From positions 1 through 53,858 of the forward strand of contig CAJUKB010000009.1 of assembly GCA_910587325.1 (NCBI GenBank): a DNA stretch of 53,858 bases. Reading direction: 5' to 3'. The DNA comes from an uncultured Bacilli bacterium. Lineage in GTDB: Bacteria > Bacillota_I > Bacilli_A > RF39 > UBA660. The translations under genes were made by a program, and so were the position numbers. Below the pieces are notes generated by a model. It saw only the letters and a list, made by a program, of their open reading frames with translations, was not told where the DNA came from and made no database searches. Each line of letters starts with the position of its first letter. Position 1 is the first letter of the stretch. Below are positions 1 through 6,450 of the stretch, piece after piece.

Positions 1-75
1 CAGTTGCAACTTTTCTCCTTTTTAGATGGGGTTTAAAATTTTGCCGGAACTTAAAAATTTGTTGTATAAATTGAC

Positions 76-86
76 TTGTAATTTTT
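76..86 (-). repeat. AAATTACAA gene-end motif, copy 5 (weak)
   Basis: The minus strand carries the AAATTACAA word about ten bases after the stop of the 35-aa gene. It matches the core of four stronger copies at 955, 1718, 2168 and 2363, but the right half is different. This is the weakest copy and could be chance in AT-rich DNA. Confidence 0.3.
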
Positions 87-95
87 AATAATAAC

Positions 96-203
96 TTATT
101 TTTTTTGATTGTTTTCTTTTTTCTTTTTACTCCACCAAGTACCAGTAAGTGTACAGCCTCCACCAATAAATATAAATAGTATCATAAATATCCAAAATTC
201 CAT
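96..203 (-). CDS. 35-aa single-pass membrane peptide
   Basis: A small gene follows the XRE regulator on the same strand. It starts at ATG 203 after a strong AGGAGG ribosome site and ends at TAA 96-98. The product has a hydrophobic N-terminal segment (about residues 3-21), two Trp residues, and a Lys-rich tail, as in small membrane or regulatory peptides. The gap to the upstream regulator gene is 26 bases, so the two are probably one transcript. The ribosome site and the clean topology are seen directly. The function is unknown. Confidence 0.6.
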   Translation of the reverse strand: MEFWIFMILFIFIGGGCTLTGTWWSKKKKENNQKK

Positions 204-229
204 ATTCTACCTCCTAAAATCTCTTTTTA

Positions 230-811
230 CTATAATTCTTTCATTATGAATATTTCAATTATAAAAATAATAAATGTTATTAAACCTGTCAAAATCGCTA
301 ACAATATTTTTTGATAATTTCTTTTTCCAATTTCTTGTTGTACTTCTTCATAAGATAATGATTTATTTTCCATAAAAGCAATAATCTCTTTATAAGTTTG
401 AATATCATTCTTCTTTTTAAATTTCTCAATGACTATTGCTGTTACAAATGTTATTACAAAAAATAATGCCCAAATAATAACACCAATGTATCCATCTAAG
501 GTAAATAATGGATATGCACTAAACATAACAATTAGCATTTCTACTAGGAAAATATAACTCATTATATTAAATTTTTCTATTTTTTCTTTACTTACTATCC
601 TTTTCATCTCCTCTATATCTCCTTTTATAAAATCATCTAGAGTTACATGAAAAATGTTAGATAACATAGTTAAACTTTTTATATCAGGATAACTTTTATT
701 TGTCTCCCAATTAGATATTGTTTGTCTTGAAACAAAAACTTTCAATGCTAATTCATCTTGTGAAATATTTTGTTTTTCTCTGTATTTTTTAATTCTTGCT
801 CCAACATTCAT
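230..811 (-). CDS. XRE-family regulator with membrane-spanning C-terminus
   Basis: This is a 193-aa protein. Residues 1-60 form an HTH_3 domain, with the typical Cro/CI sequence SRQTISNWE in the recognition helix region. About three hydrophobic segments follow (roughly residues 80-125 and 165-190). XRE domains joined to a membrane tail are common in Bacillota and often control a nearby small membrane protein or exporter. Here the downstream gene is a 35-aa membrane peptide. An in-frame start 21 codons upstream exists, but ATG 811 has a GGAGGTG ribosome site at good spacing, so I chose it. The ligand and target genes cannot be read from the sequence. Confidence 0.85.
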   Translation of the reverse strand: MNVGARIKKYREKQNISQDELALKVFVSRQTISNWETNKSYPDIKSLTMLSNIFHVTLDDFIKGDIEEMKRIVSKEKIEKFNIMSYIFLVEMLIVMFSAYPLFTLDGYIGVIIWALFFVITFVTAIVIEKFKKKNDIQTYKEIIAFMENKSLSYEEVQQEIGKRNYQKILLAILTGLITFIIFIIEIFIMKEL

Positions 812-954
812 TTTGCACCTCCAATTACATTTTATATGAAAGAAATATTTTTGTCTGTCAAAAGTCTTTGACATCTAGTTATTAGTAATGAATTATAGTA
901 AATTATTTTTCTTAATTGTAACAAAAAAGAGTAAATCTTAAATAATCTACTCCA

Positions 955-967
955 CAAATTGTAATTT
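955..967 (-). repeat. AAATTACAA gene-end motif, copy 4
   Basis: The word AAATTACAATTTG overlaps the stop codon of the hydrolase gene on the minus strand. The same word sits at the same place relative to three other gene ends upstream in this run. Confidence 0.5.
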
Positions 968-1706
968 AGCGAACTAATCTCTTTACTCTCTCAACATAAT
1001 CATCTGCATGATTTATGCTAATATCCCCATGATAATATCCTTGTAGTACATCAAGTTCACTATTTGGGATTAAATTAGCAATTTTAATTGCTGATTTTTT
1101 CATAATAGGTCTTTCTTTGCTTCCAACTAATACAAGAACTTTTGCTCTAGTATGTGATAAAGTATCTTTTACTTCATAACTAGAATTTGACTTCATAAAA
1201 GCAATTAAATTATCTTTTGTAATTTTACAAGTATCTTCATAATACATATCAAACAAACTGTTTTTAAGTTTTAAACTTTTAAACTGTAGTTTTGAAAACC
1301 ATTTTTTACTTATTAAACAATATGATAAATTAAATGTTGGCTCTATCATTTTATAAGTAAAATTCATAGGAATTGCCAAAGCACTTTCAACAATAGCATA
1401 TTCACATATATTGGGATTTTTAGATAGTATTTCTAACAATATTTGTCCTCCTAATGATAATCCTCCAATTAATTTTACTTTTCCATTATAATTATCATTT
1501 ATAAAATTTATTATTTCTAAAGCATTACTTTCAATGGAAGTAAAATTTGTATCACTATTTGAATGTCCGTCTAGTATAGGAATAACTATGTGAAATTCAT
1601 CTTCAAGCAATCCTATTTCATCTATATAATTCCACCAAGAAAGACCGCCACCATGCAATAAAATTACAATATCATTATTCTTTGATCCATATTCTTTATA
1701 TTCCAT
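966..1706 (-). CDS. alpha/beta hydrolase
   Basis: This is a 246-aa alpha/beta-fold hydrolase. An HGGG oxyanion-type loop lies near residue 18, the nucleophile elbow GLSLGG places the catalytic Ser at about 84, and a His near 226 is the likely base. The acid residue is less clear. The family acts on esters, amides or peptides, and no substrate is indicated. The start ATG 1706 follows an AGAGGTG site. The gene lies in a same-strand run of small unrelated genes (PPOX, 55-aa protein, radical SAM) that share a motif at each gene end, which suggests a cassette-like acquired region. Confidence 0.85.
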   Translation of the reverse strand: MEYKEYGSKNNDIVILLHGGGLSWWNYIDEIGLLEDEFHIVIPILDGHSNSDTNFTSIESNALEIINFINDNYNGKVKLIGGLSLGGQILLEILSKNPNICEYAIVESALAIPMNFTYKMIEPTFNLSYCLISKKWFSKLQFKSLKLKNSLFDMYYEDTCKITKDNLIAFMKSNSSYEVKDTLSHTRAKVLVLVGSKERPIMKKSAIKIANLIPNSELDVLQGYYHGDISINHADDYVERVKRLVR

Positions 1707-1717
1707 CTTACACCTCT

Positions 1718-1730
1718 AAATTGTAATTTT
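1718..1730 (-). repeat. AAATTACAA gene-end motif, copy 3
   Basis: The minus strand carries AAAATTACAATTT in the gap between the PPOX gene stop and the hydrolase start. It begins four bases after the stop at 1734-1736. It shares its core with copies at 955, 2168 and 2363. Confidence 0.5.
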
Positions 1731-1733
1731 GTA

Positions 1734-2153
1734 TTACTTTATATCAAAACTTTCTGTCTTTAAATCACAATAATATCTACCACTTGTAGCAGTAAATTTT
1801 AAAACACAGTAATCTGAATCCGTTACACCTTTTTTATAAAACATAGTATCCCCTTTTTTCCAAATCATATTTTTAGTTTCTTGGTCTGTTAATACTTCCA
1901 TTGTTCCTTTTAACATAACCCCCACATACTTAATGAGTCCTTTATGATAAAAATATAGACTAGCATTAGAATTTTTTTGATATTGCTTTACTCTCATAGA
2001 TGAAGTATTGGTAGAAAAATAAAATTCTTTTAAACCTTTTCGTTTTCTAGGTTTTAGCATTGCTTTCACATTAGGATAATTTTCATTATCAATAGAACTT
2101 ATAAAACTAACTTTTTGTTTATCAATAAATTTTTCTATTTTCTTTAAGTTCAT
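1734..2153 (-). CDS. pyridoxamine 5'-phosphate oxidase-like flavin-binding protein
   Basis: This is a 139-aa protein of the split-barrel PPOX family. It has the typical N-terminal pattern of a short helix, a strand with 'FISSIDNENYPNVKAML', then a basic stretch and a strand with 'FSTNTSSMRVKQ'. Such proteins bind FMN, heme or F420. Small Bacillota members are often annotated as general stress protein 26-like or NimA-like reductases. No substrate can be assigned. It is the third gene of a same-strand run and has a 27-base gap to the hydrolase gene, occupied by the repeated AAATTACAA motif. Confidence 0.8.
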   Translation of the reverse strand: MNLKKIEKFIDKQKVSFISSIDNENYPNVKAMLKPRKRKGLKEFYFSTNTSSMRVKQYQKNSNASLYFYHKGLIKYVGVMLKGTMEVLTDQETKNMIWKKGDTMFYKKGVTDSDYCVLKFTATSGRYYCDLKTESFDIK

Positions 2154-2167
2154 TATACTTCAACTCG

Positions 2168-2184
2168 CTTTCAAATTGTAATTT
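2168..2184 (-). repeat. AAATTACAA gene-end motif, copy 2
   Basis: A 17-base word, AAATTACAATTTGAAAG on the minus strand, overlaps the stop codon of the 55-aa gene. It is identical over its full length to the copy at 2363-2379. Confidence 0.55.
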
Positions 2185-2350
2185 AGTCTTTAATTTTAAT
2201 AATAATATCATAAGCAGTAGAACATTCTTCTTTTGATAATTTTGTTTCCTTTATTAGATATTCTATTGCCTCATCTCTACTATCAAACTTTTTCAATATA
2301 TCTCTTACTTCTTTAAATACTTCAATAGCATTTTTAACTTCATTATTCAT
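2183..2350 (-). CDS. 55-aa conserved-looking small protein
   Basis: A short minus-strand gene runs from ATG 2350 to TAA 2183-2185. The product is charged and probably all-helical (start MNNEVKNAIEVF, end YDIIIKIKD), with no membrane segment. The ribosome site is weak. Coding potential is supported by its position: it fills the gap between the radical SAM and PPOX genes, and the identical 17-base word flanks it on both sides (2168 and 2363), so it sits in the run like a single cassette. The function is unknown. Confidence 0.6.
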   Translation of the reverse strand: MNNEVKNAIEVFKEVRDILKKFDSRDEAIEYLIKETKLSKEECSTAYDIIIKIKD

Positions 2351-2362
2351 ATTCTCATCTCA

Positions 2363-2379
2363 CTTTCAAATTGTAATTT
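2363..2379 (-). repeat. AAATTACAA gene-end motif, copy 1
   Basis: A 17-base word is identical to the copy at 2168-2184. It lies six bases after the stop of the radical SAM gene on the minus strand. Confidence 0.55.
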
Positions 2380-2385
2380 GTCTTT

Positions 2386-3273
2386 CTAAAACAATGTTAT
2401 TTGCTCATTACTTTTTATTTCTTTTTTATATGCTTTAATAATGTCTTTCATATCATATAGTAATCCATATTTATTACATTCATCAGTAAATACCTTATAT
2501 AATATTTTATAATTTGGTACTATACAATTATATCTTTCACCATAATATTTAATATATTTATCTTTTAAGCCAGTAAAACTCTGTTTTAATTTATCTAAAT
2601 AATAATCTCTTTGATTTTCTCTTAAAGTCATTCCCATAAAAGTATGAATAAATTTAGCCCCATTTAGATATGCAAGTCTAACTAACTCTTTTATATCTTC
2701 TTCATTATCTGTTATAAATGGCAAAACAGGATTTATCATAATTCCTACAAATATTCCATTATCGCTTAATTCTTTAATTGCTTGAAATCTTTTGGAAGAT
2801 ACACAAACATTTGGCTCGATTATTCTTGATAATTCATCATTTGGAGTAGTGATTGTAAATTTAATAATTACATTGTTTTTTGAATTTATTTCTTTTAACA
2901 AATCAATATCTCTTAAAATCAAGTCACTTTTCGTATCAATAGAAACACCAAAACCATACTTCGATATAAGTTTTAATGCTCCTCTTGTTTGTTCATATTG
3001 TTTCTCTAACGGATTATAAGTATCAGACATTGACCCAATTCCAACAACACCTTTTTCTCTTTTTTTAGATAATTCTTGTTCCAAAATAGATAAAGCATTT
3101 ACTTTTCCACGAACAATATCAAAATTATCAATATGATAACAATTACTTCGTGAATCACAGTAAATACACCTATGAGGACAGCCTCTATATAAATTCATAT
3201 TGTAATCAATGCCATACCACTCTGATCCGTATTTTACTTTTGTAAGTATTGTTTTTGCTTTTATAAATTCCAT
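2386..3273 (-). CDS. SPL-type radical SAM protein
   Basis: This is a 295-aa radical SAM enzyme. The cluster motif is C-x3-C-x2-C at Cys32, Cys36 and Cys39, within GCPHRCIYCDSR. That form is typical of the spore photoproduct lyase-like family (COG1533, often listed as SPL family radical SAM protein). These enzymes use a 4Fe-4S cluster and S-adenosylmethionine to generate a radical. The true substrate of the non-sporulation members is mostly unknown. The gene starts one base after the GNAT-YoaP stop, so it belongs to the TetR-led operon. DNA photoproduct repair is only a possibility. Confidence 0.85.
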   Translation of the reverse strand: MEFIKAKTILTKVKYGSEWYGIDYNMNLYRGCPHRCIYCDSRSNCYHIDNFDIVRGKVNALSILEQELSKKREKGVVGIGSMSDTYNPLEKQYEQTRGALKLISKYGFGVSIDTKSDLILRDIDLLKEINSKNNVIIKFTITTPNDELSRIIEPNVCVSSKRFQAIKELSDNGIFVGIMINPVLPFITDNEEDIKELVRLAYLNGAKFIHTFMGMTLRENQRDYYLDKLKQSFTGLKDKYIKYYGERYNCIVPNYKILYKVFTDECNKYGLLYDMKDIIKAYKKEIKSNEQITLF

Positions 3274-3274
3274 T

Positions 3275-4021
3275 TTATTTACTAATCAACTTTTCAAAAG
3301 AATTAGCATTTAATATAGTATTTGATATAAACTCGCCTTTATAGAAGTTAGCCCAGTTATTAAATATACAAGGTGCATTTTTGGCTTTTTCCAAAGAATC
3401 AATTTTGATGAAGTTAATCTTAATATTATTTTCTTTTGCATATTCAGTTAGTTCTTTTACTTCATATTCTACATAAGGACACTCATTACTATAATAGATT
3501 GTAAATTCCTCACTATCTATTTTCATTGTTCTTGCATTATCATTAAATTTAGGAGTTTCATTATCATCAAATTGAAGTGCTAATAATTCATAATCATCTA
3601 TTTCATCAACAACTTTAAAACCATAATGAATGAAAAAATCTTTTCCTCCAATAAAAGGCTTTTTCTTTTTAGAAGTTAAAGTACATATACCACTCATACC
3701 TTTTTCTTTCGAATCATTTATTGCATATTCGAGTAGTTCTTTAGCAATGCCATTTCCTTTAAAACTTCCTGCTACCCATAAACAATAAATATATTCATAA
3801 TTCTTACCACTTATTGGCACCCAAGCAGTTTCTATTGGCTCATATTCAATAAATACTTTTCCTCTAGCATTTAATTTTCTAAAAATATGTCCATCTTCTA
3901 ATTTACTTTTAATCCATTCCTTTTTACTATTAACACCTATTTGATGTTTTTTATCTCCGATTGCACAACAGATATGTTCATCTTCAATATTTTCTAAAGT
4001 TAAATTTACATATTCATTCAT
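3275..4021 (-). CDS. GNAT acetyltransferase with YoaP-like C-terminal domain
   Basis: This is a 248-aa two-domain protein. Residues 1 to about 140 are a GNAT fold, with the acetyl-CoA loop region around 'GSFKGNGIAKELLEYA'. The C-terminal part (about 165-245, 'YYSNECPYVEYEVKEL' onwards) matches the thioredoxin-like YoaP domain seen in Bacillus YoaP. It lies one base after the TetR gene and one base before the radical SAM gene, so translation is probably coupled. The acceptor substrate is unknown. The domain pair is known in Firmicutes and is often found on acquired DNA. Confidence 0.85.
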   Translation of the reverse strand: MNEYVNLTLENIEDEHICCAIGDKKHQIGVNSKKEWIKSKLEDGHIFRKLNARGKVFIEYEPIETAWVPISGKNYEYIYCLWVAGSFKGNGIAKELLEYAINDSKEKGMSGICTLTSKKKKPFIGGKDFFIHYGFKVVDEIDDYELLALQFDDNETPKFNDNARTMKIDSEEFTIYYSNECPYVEYEVKELTEYAKENNIKINFIKIDSLEKAKNAPCIFNNWANFYKGEFISNTILNANSFEKLISK

Positions 4022-4022
4022 T

Positions 4023-4595
4023 TTATTTCACTCCTTCTAATGATTTTATGCCATTCATAATTATTTCTAGTGATAAGTCAAAACTTTCTTTGATAGATAT
4101 TGGATTCCCAAAAGCATTATTATTTACGAGTAAAGAAAATCCCTCCAAAAAACCTCTTAATGTTCTTATAATATGATTTATATTATCATCACTAATATCT
4201 AAAGACTTCATTACTTTAAATAACATATTAAATAGTCTTGTAGTAGCATTTTCTTTTTGGGCATTTTCATATTTGTTATACCAAAGCATAGCAGTAAAAA
4301 CTCCTTTATTATTAGTAGCATAATCATAAAAAGCATAACACATATTCTTTAAAGCCTCATATCCTGATACTCCAACAGCAGAATCAAGCATTTTTTCTTC
4401 CAGTTGCTTCCACCCATAAACCATAAGTCTTTGTTTTATTTCATCAAGACTTCTTATATGATTATACAAAGATGGCGATTTAATATTTAATTCTTCAGCA
4501 ATTAGTTTGAGTGATAAATTATCTAACCCAACTCTATTTGCAATACAAGCAGAAGTTTCAATAATAAGTTCATCACTAATGTTATTTTTTGACAT
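4023..4595 (-). CDS. TetR/AcrR-family repressor
   Basis: This is a 190-aa protein. The N-terminal HTH (about residues 5-50) has the usual 'LSLKLIAEELNIKSPSLYNHI' layout, and the C-terminal domain is of the WHG/TetR_C_33 type. I chose ATG 4595 because the bases of an alternative upstream ATG (4607) form a GGAGGG ribosome site for it. The promoter just upstream contains a 17-base palindrome filling the -35/-10 spacer, so the gene probably represses itself and the GNAT and radical SAM genes behind it. The inducer is unknown. Confidence 0.88.
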   Translation of the reverse strand: MSKNNISDELIIETSACIANRVGLDNLSLKLIAEELNIKSPSLYNHIRSLDEIKQRLMVYGWKQLEEKMLDSAVGVSGYEALKNMCYAFYDYATNNKGVFTAMLWYNKYENAQKENATTRLFNMLFKVMKSLDISDDNINHIIRTLRGFLEGFSLLVNNNAFGNPISIKESFDLSLEIIMNGIKSLEGVK

Positions 4596-4623
4596 ATTAC
4601 CCTCCATAACTAATTGTGATACA

Positions 4624-4652
4624 ATTTTAACTAATTAAATTAGTTTTGTCAA
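4624..4652 (-). promoter_or_regulatory. promoter of the TetR operon
   Basis: The minus strand shows a perfect -35 TTGACA (4647-4652), a 17-base spacer and a -10 TAAAAT (4624-4629), 29 bases upstream of the TetR start. The -10 overlaps the stop codon of the truncated recombinase gene. Confidence 0.75.
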
Positions 4653-5214
4653 TAGTAAAAAGAGAAATTATAAAAATAATCTCCCCTATAAACTTACTAT
4701 TTGTGCAAAACTTTGTAAAGCCAATAGGTGGTTTTCCGCTTAAATGACCTTTTTTCGCTGCTCCTACAAGTCCAAATTTTGTTCTCTCACTAGTTCTTTC
4801 TATTTCTAGTTGAGCAAGTATTGTAAGCATTCTTATAAAGAATTTTCCATTTGCATTTCCTGTATTGATTTCTTCTGCTACACTTTCTAAACTACAATTA
4901 TAATCTTCTAACATTATACATATTGTTTCTAAATCTCTGATAGAACGAGTTAGTCTATCTAACTTATAAACAATGATTTTATTGATTTTGCCATCTTTCA
5001 TATCTTGTATCATTTCTTGAAATTTTGGTCGATTGGTATCTTTTGCTGATACACCTTCTTCACGATATACTTTATATATTTTATAGCCTTTAAATTCACA
5101 TAACTTTTGTAATCTATCTTCTTGTTCATCCAAACTATGACCAAATCTACTTTGATCTTCTGTGGAAACTCTAGGATATAGACCACAAATAATTTCAGTT
5201 TCTTCTTGTTTCAA
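4627..5214 (-). pseudogene. truncated large serine recombinase
   Basis: This is a 195-aa remnant. Residues 1 to about 168 are a resolvase/invertase catalytic domain, with nucleophile Ser17 in YPRVSTEDQ and the LDRLTRS and ILAQLEIERTSER motifs. It is closely similar to the intact 578-aa recombinase at 16540. Homology stops after KPPIGF, and the last ~27 residues are unrelated, so the recombinase DNA-binding domain, zinc ribbon and coiled coil are lost. The break brought the TetR promoter next to it. The start is a TTG with a GGAATG-type site. It is unlikely to be an active recombinase. Confidence 0.8.
4629..4645. promoter_or_regulatory. palindromic operator, probably for TetR
   Basis: The sequence AACTAATTAAATTAGTT is a perfect inverted repeat of 8-base arms around one central base. 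It fills nearly the whole promoter spacer, so a bound repressor would block RNA polymerase. TetR-type operators usually have this size and symmetry. Confidence 0.65.
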
Positions 5215-5250
5215 ATTATCACATTCCTTTCTATTATTTTTTTTAAAACG

Positions 5251-5280
5251 AAAAAAAACAAGAGAGAATATTCCCTTGTG
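5251..5280 (-). terminator. terminator upstream of truncated recombinase
   Basis: The minus strand has an ACAAG/CTTGT stem followed by a run of eight T, about 35 bases before the recombinase start. The intact recombinase at 16540 has the equivalent hairpin at the same place. Confidence 0.65.
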
Positions 5281-5316
5281 CTAGATAAACTAAAAATATA
5301 ATGTTAGAAGTATTTT

Positions 5317-5404
5317 GATAGAATTATTTTCTATCATATACTATTTTACTTAATGCTTATTGTCTTGTCAGTGGCAAATTTAATTGTATTTTTGGTTGTA
5401 CGAA
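5317..5404. repeat. repeat module 1: hairpin plus degenerate spaced words
   Basis: This module starts with the hairpin GATAGA...TCTATC (5317-5335), then an AT-rich stretch with TGTCTTG (5361), then words GCAAA, GTATT and GTACG spaced about 12 bases apart. It matches the layout of modules 2-4 downstream but is the most decayed. No gene is visible between 5215 and 5870. A further hairpin, CCTTATTTTATAAGG, lies at 5418-5432. Confidence 0.4.
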
Positions 5405-5493
5405 TTTCTTATTATTTCCTTATTTTATAAGGGTTAGAGAAGAAAATAAACTACCAAATAAATTAAATGAGTAAAAACCAATATAACATTTTC

Positions 5494-5591
5494 GATAGAA
5501 TTTTTATCTATCATACCCATCTTAACATTAGATATAAGTAAAGTCTAGGTAAAAAATGGGTAAATTTTGAGTAAATTTCGTGTAATTTTTG
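5494..5591. repeat. repeat module 2: hairpin plus four 11-bp units
   Basis: The hairpin GATAGA...TCTATC (5494-5512) is followed by GTCTAGG (5543-5549) and four contiguous 11-base units at 5548, 5559, 5570 and 5581. Each unit has a GTAA core at the same phase and ends in TG or CG. The unit length of one helical turn puts every core on the same DNA face. Confidence 0.7.
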
Positions 5592-5621
5592 AGAAGAATT
5601 AAAGAAGTGAAAATACTCTTG

Positions 5622-5743
5622 TATTGATTTTTATCCAATACTTTATCATAGTATCATTTACTTCTTGCAATGTCTAGGCAAAAAAGATGCAAATTTCTTG
5701 CAAAATTGTTGCAAAAAGTATGCAAAAAAGTTGCAATTCTATG
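5622..5743. repeat. repeat module 3: hairpin plus six 11-bp units
   Basis: The hairpin TATTG...CAATA (5622-5640) is followed by GTCTAGG (5672-5678) and six units in exact 11-base phase starting at 5678, 5689, 5700, 5711, 5722 and 5733. All begin GCAA. The layout equals module 2, but the core word has changed from GTAA to GCAA. Confidence 0.75.
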
Positions 5744-5745
5744 AG

Positions 5746-5862
5746 TATCGATAAATTTTCAATACAATAACATAGTATCATTGATATTAGTCTAATTACA
5801 ATACAAAAAGTAGTATAAATTTAATACAATTCCTAGTATAAAAATAGTACATTTTCAGTATA
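5746..5862. repeat. repeat module 4: hairpin plus 11-bp-phased TATA/TACA units
   Basis: An imperfect hairpin (5746-5764) is followed by GTCTA (5790-5794) and TACA or TATA cores starting at 5802, 5814, 5825, 5837, 5848 and 5859, which is 11 or 12 bases apart. This is the same architecture as modules 2 and 3 with a third core word. It ends right at the stop of the 99-aa gene. Confidence 0.65.
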
Positions 5863-5870
5863 AATTAAAT

Positions 5871-6170
5871 CTAATTTTGATACATTTTATTCATTGTATT
5901 TAATATAGAAACATATTTAGTAAATGATACAATAGCATTTTCTCTAGGCAAGTAAATTTTTTCTATATCATCATATAGTAGTGCTATTAGAGTATTTTTG
6001 GAATTACTAACAATAATTCTGTGTGGTTCTCTTACACTTATGTTCGTTTGATTAAATTTGATGATATGACCCGATAAAAATTCAATGTTAAGGTTGGTTG
6101 TACTAACTTTCATTTTTAGTCTTTTCTTGATATCACTAGGGAATTCTAGATTTTCTATGGTCGTTTTCAT
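5871..6170 (-). CDS. 99-aa small protein of the TN-V-EP family (copy C)
   Basis: This protein is homologous to the 94-aa protein at 18495. Both share MKxTIExLEFP at the N-terminus, then IEF..G..I.F..TN.SV.EPH.III.SN. The ATG 6170 follows a weak GGAG site about a dozen bases upstream. It lies downstream of a tRNA-Gly-3'-end-like site and two terminators, and upstream of the repeat modules and the truncated recombinase. The same order (tRNA end, terminators, small gene, recombinase) occurs in the intact element, so it probably works with the recombinase or its site. No known domain is recognised. A role as a directionality factor or repressor is a guess. Confidence 0.75.
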   Translation of the reverse strand: MKTTIENLEFPSDIKKRLKMKVSTTNLNIEFLSGHIIKFNQTNISVREPHRIIVSNSKNTLIALLYDDIEKIYLPRENAIVSFTKYVSILNTMNKMYQN

Positions 6171-6198
6171 AACTATTCATCAACTCCTTTAAACAATG

Positions 6199-6226
6199 AA
6201 AAAAGCCCATAATATCAAATACTATG
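6199..6226 (-). terminator. second terminator after att-like site C
   Basis: A minus-strand stem of CATAGTA with TATTATG is followed by GGGC and six T. An equivalent second hairpin exists in the intact element at 18804-18833. Confidence 0.5.
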
Positions 6227-6243
6227 AACTTGTTTTATAAATA

Positions 6244-6276
6244 AAAAACTCACACTTCCTAATAAGGTGTGCGAGT
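6244..6276 (-). terminator. first terminator after att-like site C
   Basis: A minus-strand CTCGCACACCT stem pairs with AGGAAGTGTGAG and is followed by six T. It closely resembles the tRNA-Gly terminator at 18847-18871. Confidence 0.65.
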
Positions 6277-6287
6277 TTAAACCTCAA

Positions 6288-6300
6288 TAGAGCGAATCAC
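6288..6300 (-). other. tRNA-Gly 3'-end-like site C (att relic)
   Basis: The minus-strand sequence GTGATTCGCTCTA resembles the 3' end of a glycine tRNA (arm, then GCTCCA) with one change. It sits directly before a tRNA-type terminator. No complete tRNA can be folded upstream, so it is most likely an attachment-site relic. Confidence 0.45.
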
Positions 6301-6450
6301 ATAAAAGTTACGAACTTGGTTCTCTTTCTATAAATATTATATATGAATTGTTATTAAATTTCAATGGGAGTATGTTTCAATGGGAGTATATGAAAATTTT
6401 AGCATTTGTAGTATAATTTAATAGAGTAAAAACTTTAGGTGATATAGAAA

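Noticed and set aside
1718..2379. True integron attC sites
   Set aside because: The repeats are 13-17 bases with no long imperfect palindrome and no R-box pair, and no integron-type tyrosine integrase is present. I kept only the weaker cassette idea.
5494..5862. CRISPR array
   Set aside because: The units are only 11 bases, contiguous and degenerate, with no spacers of 26-40 bases and no cas genes nearby.
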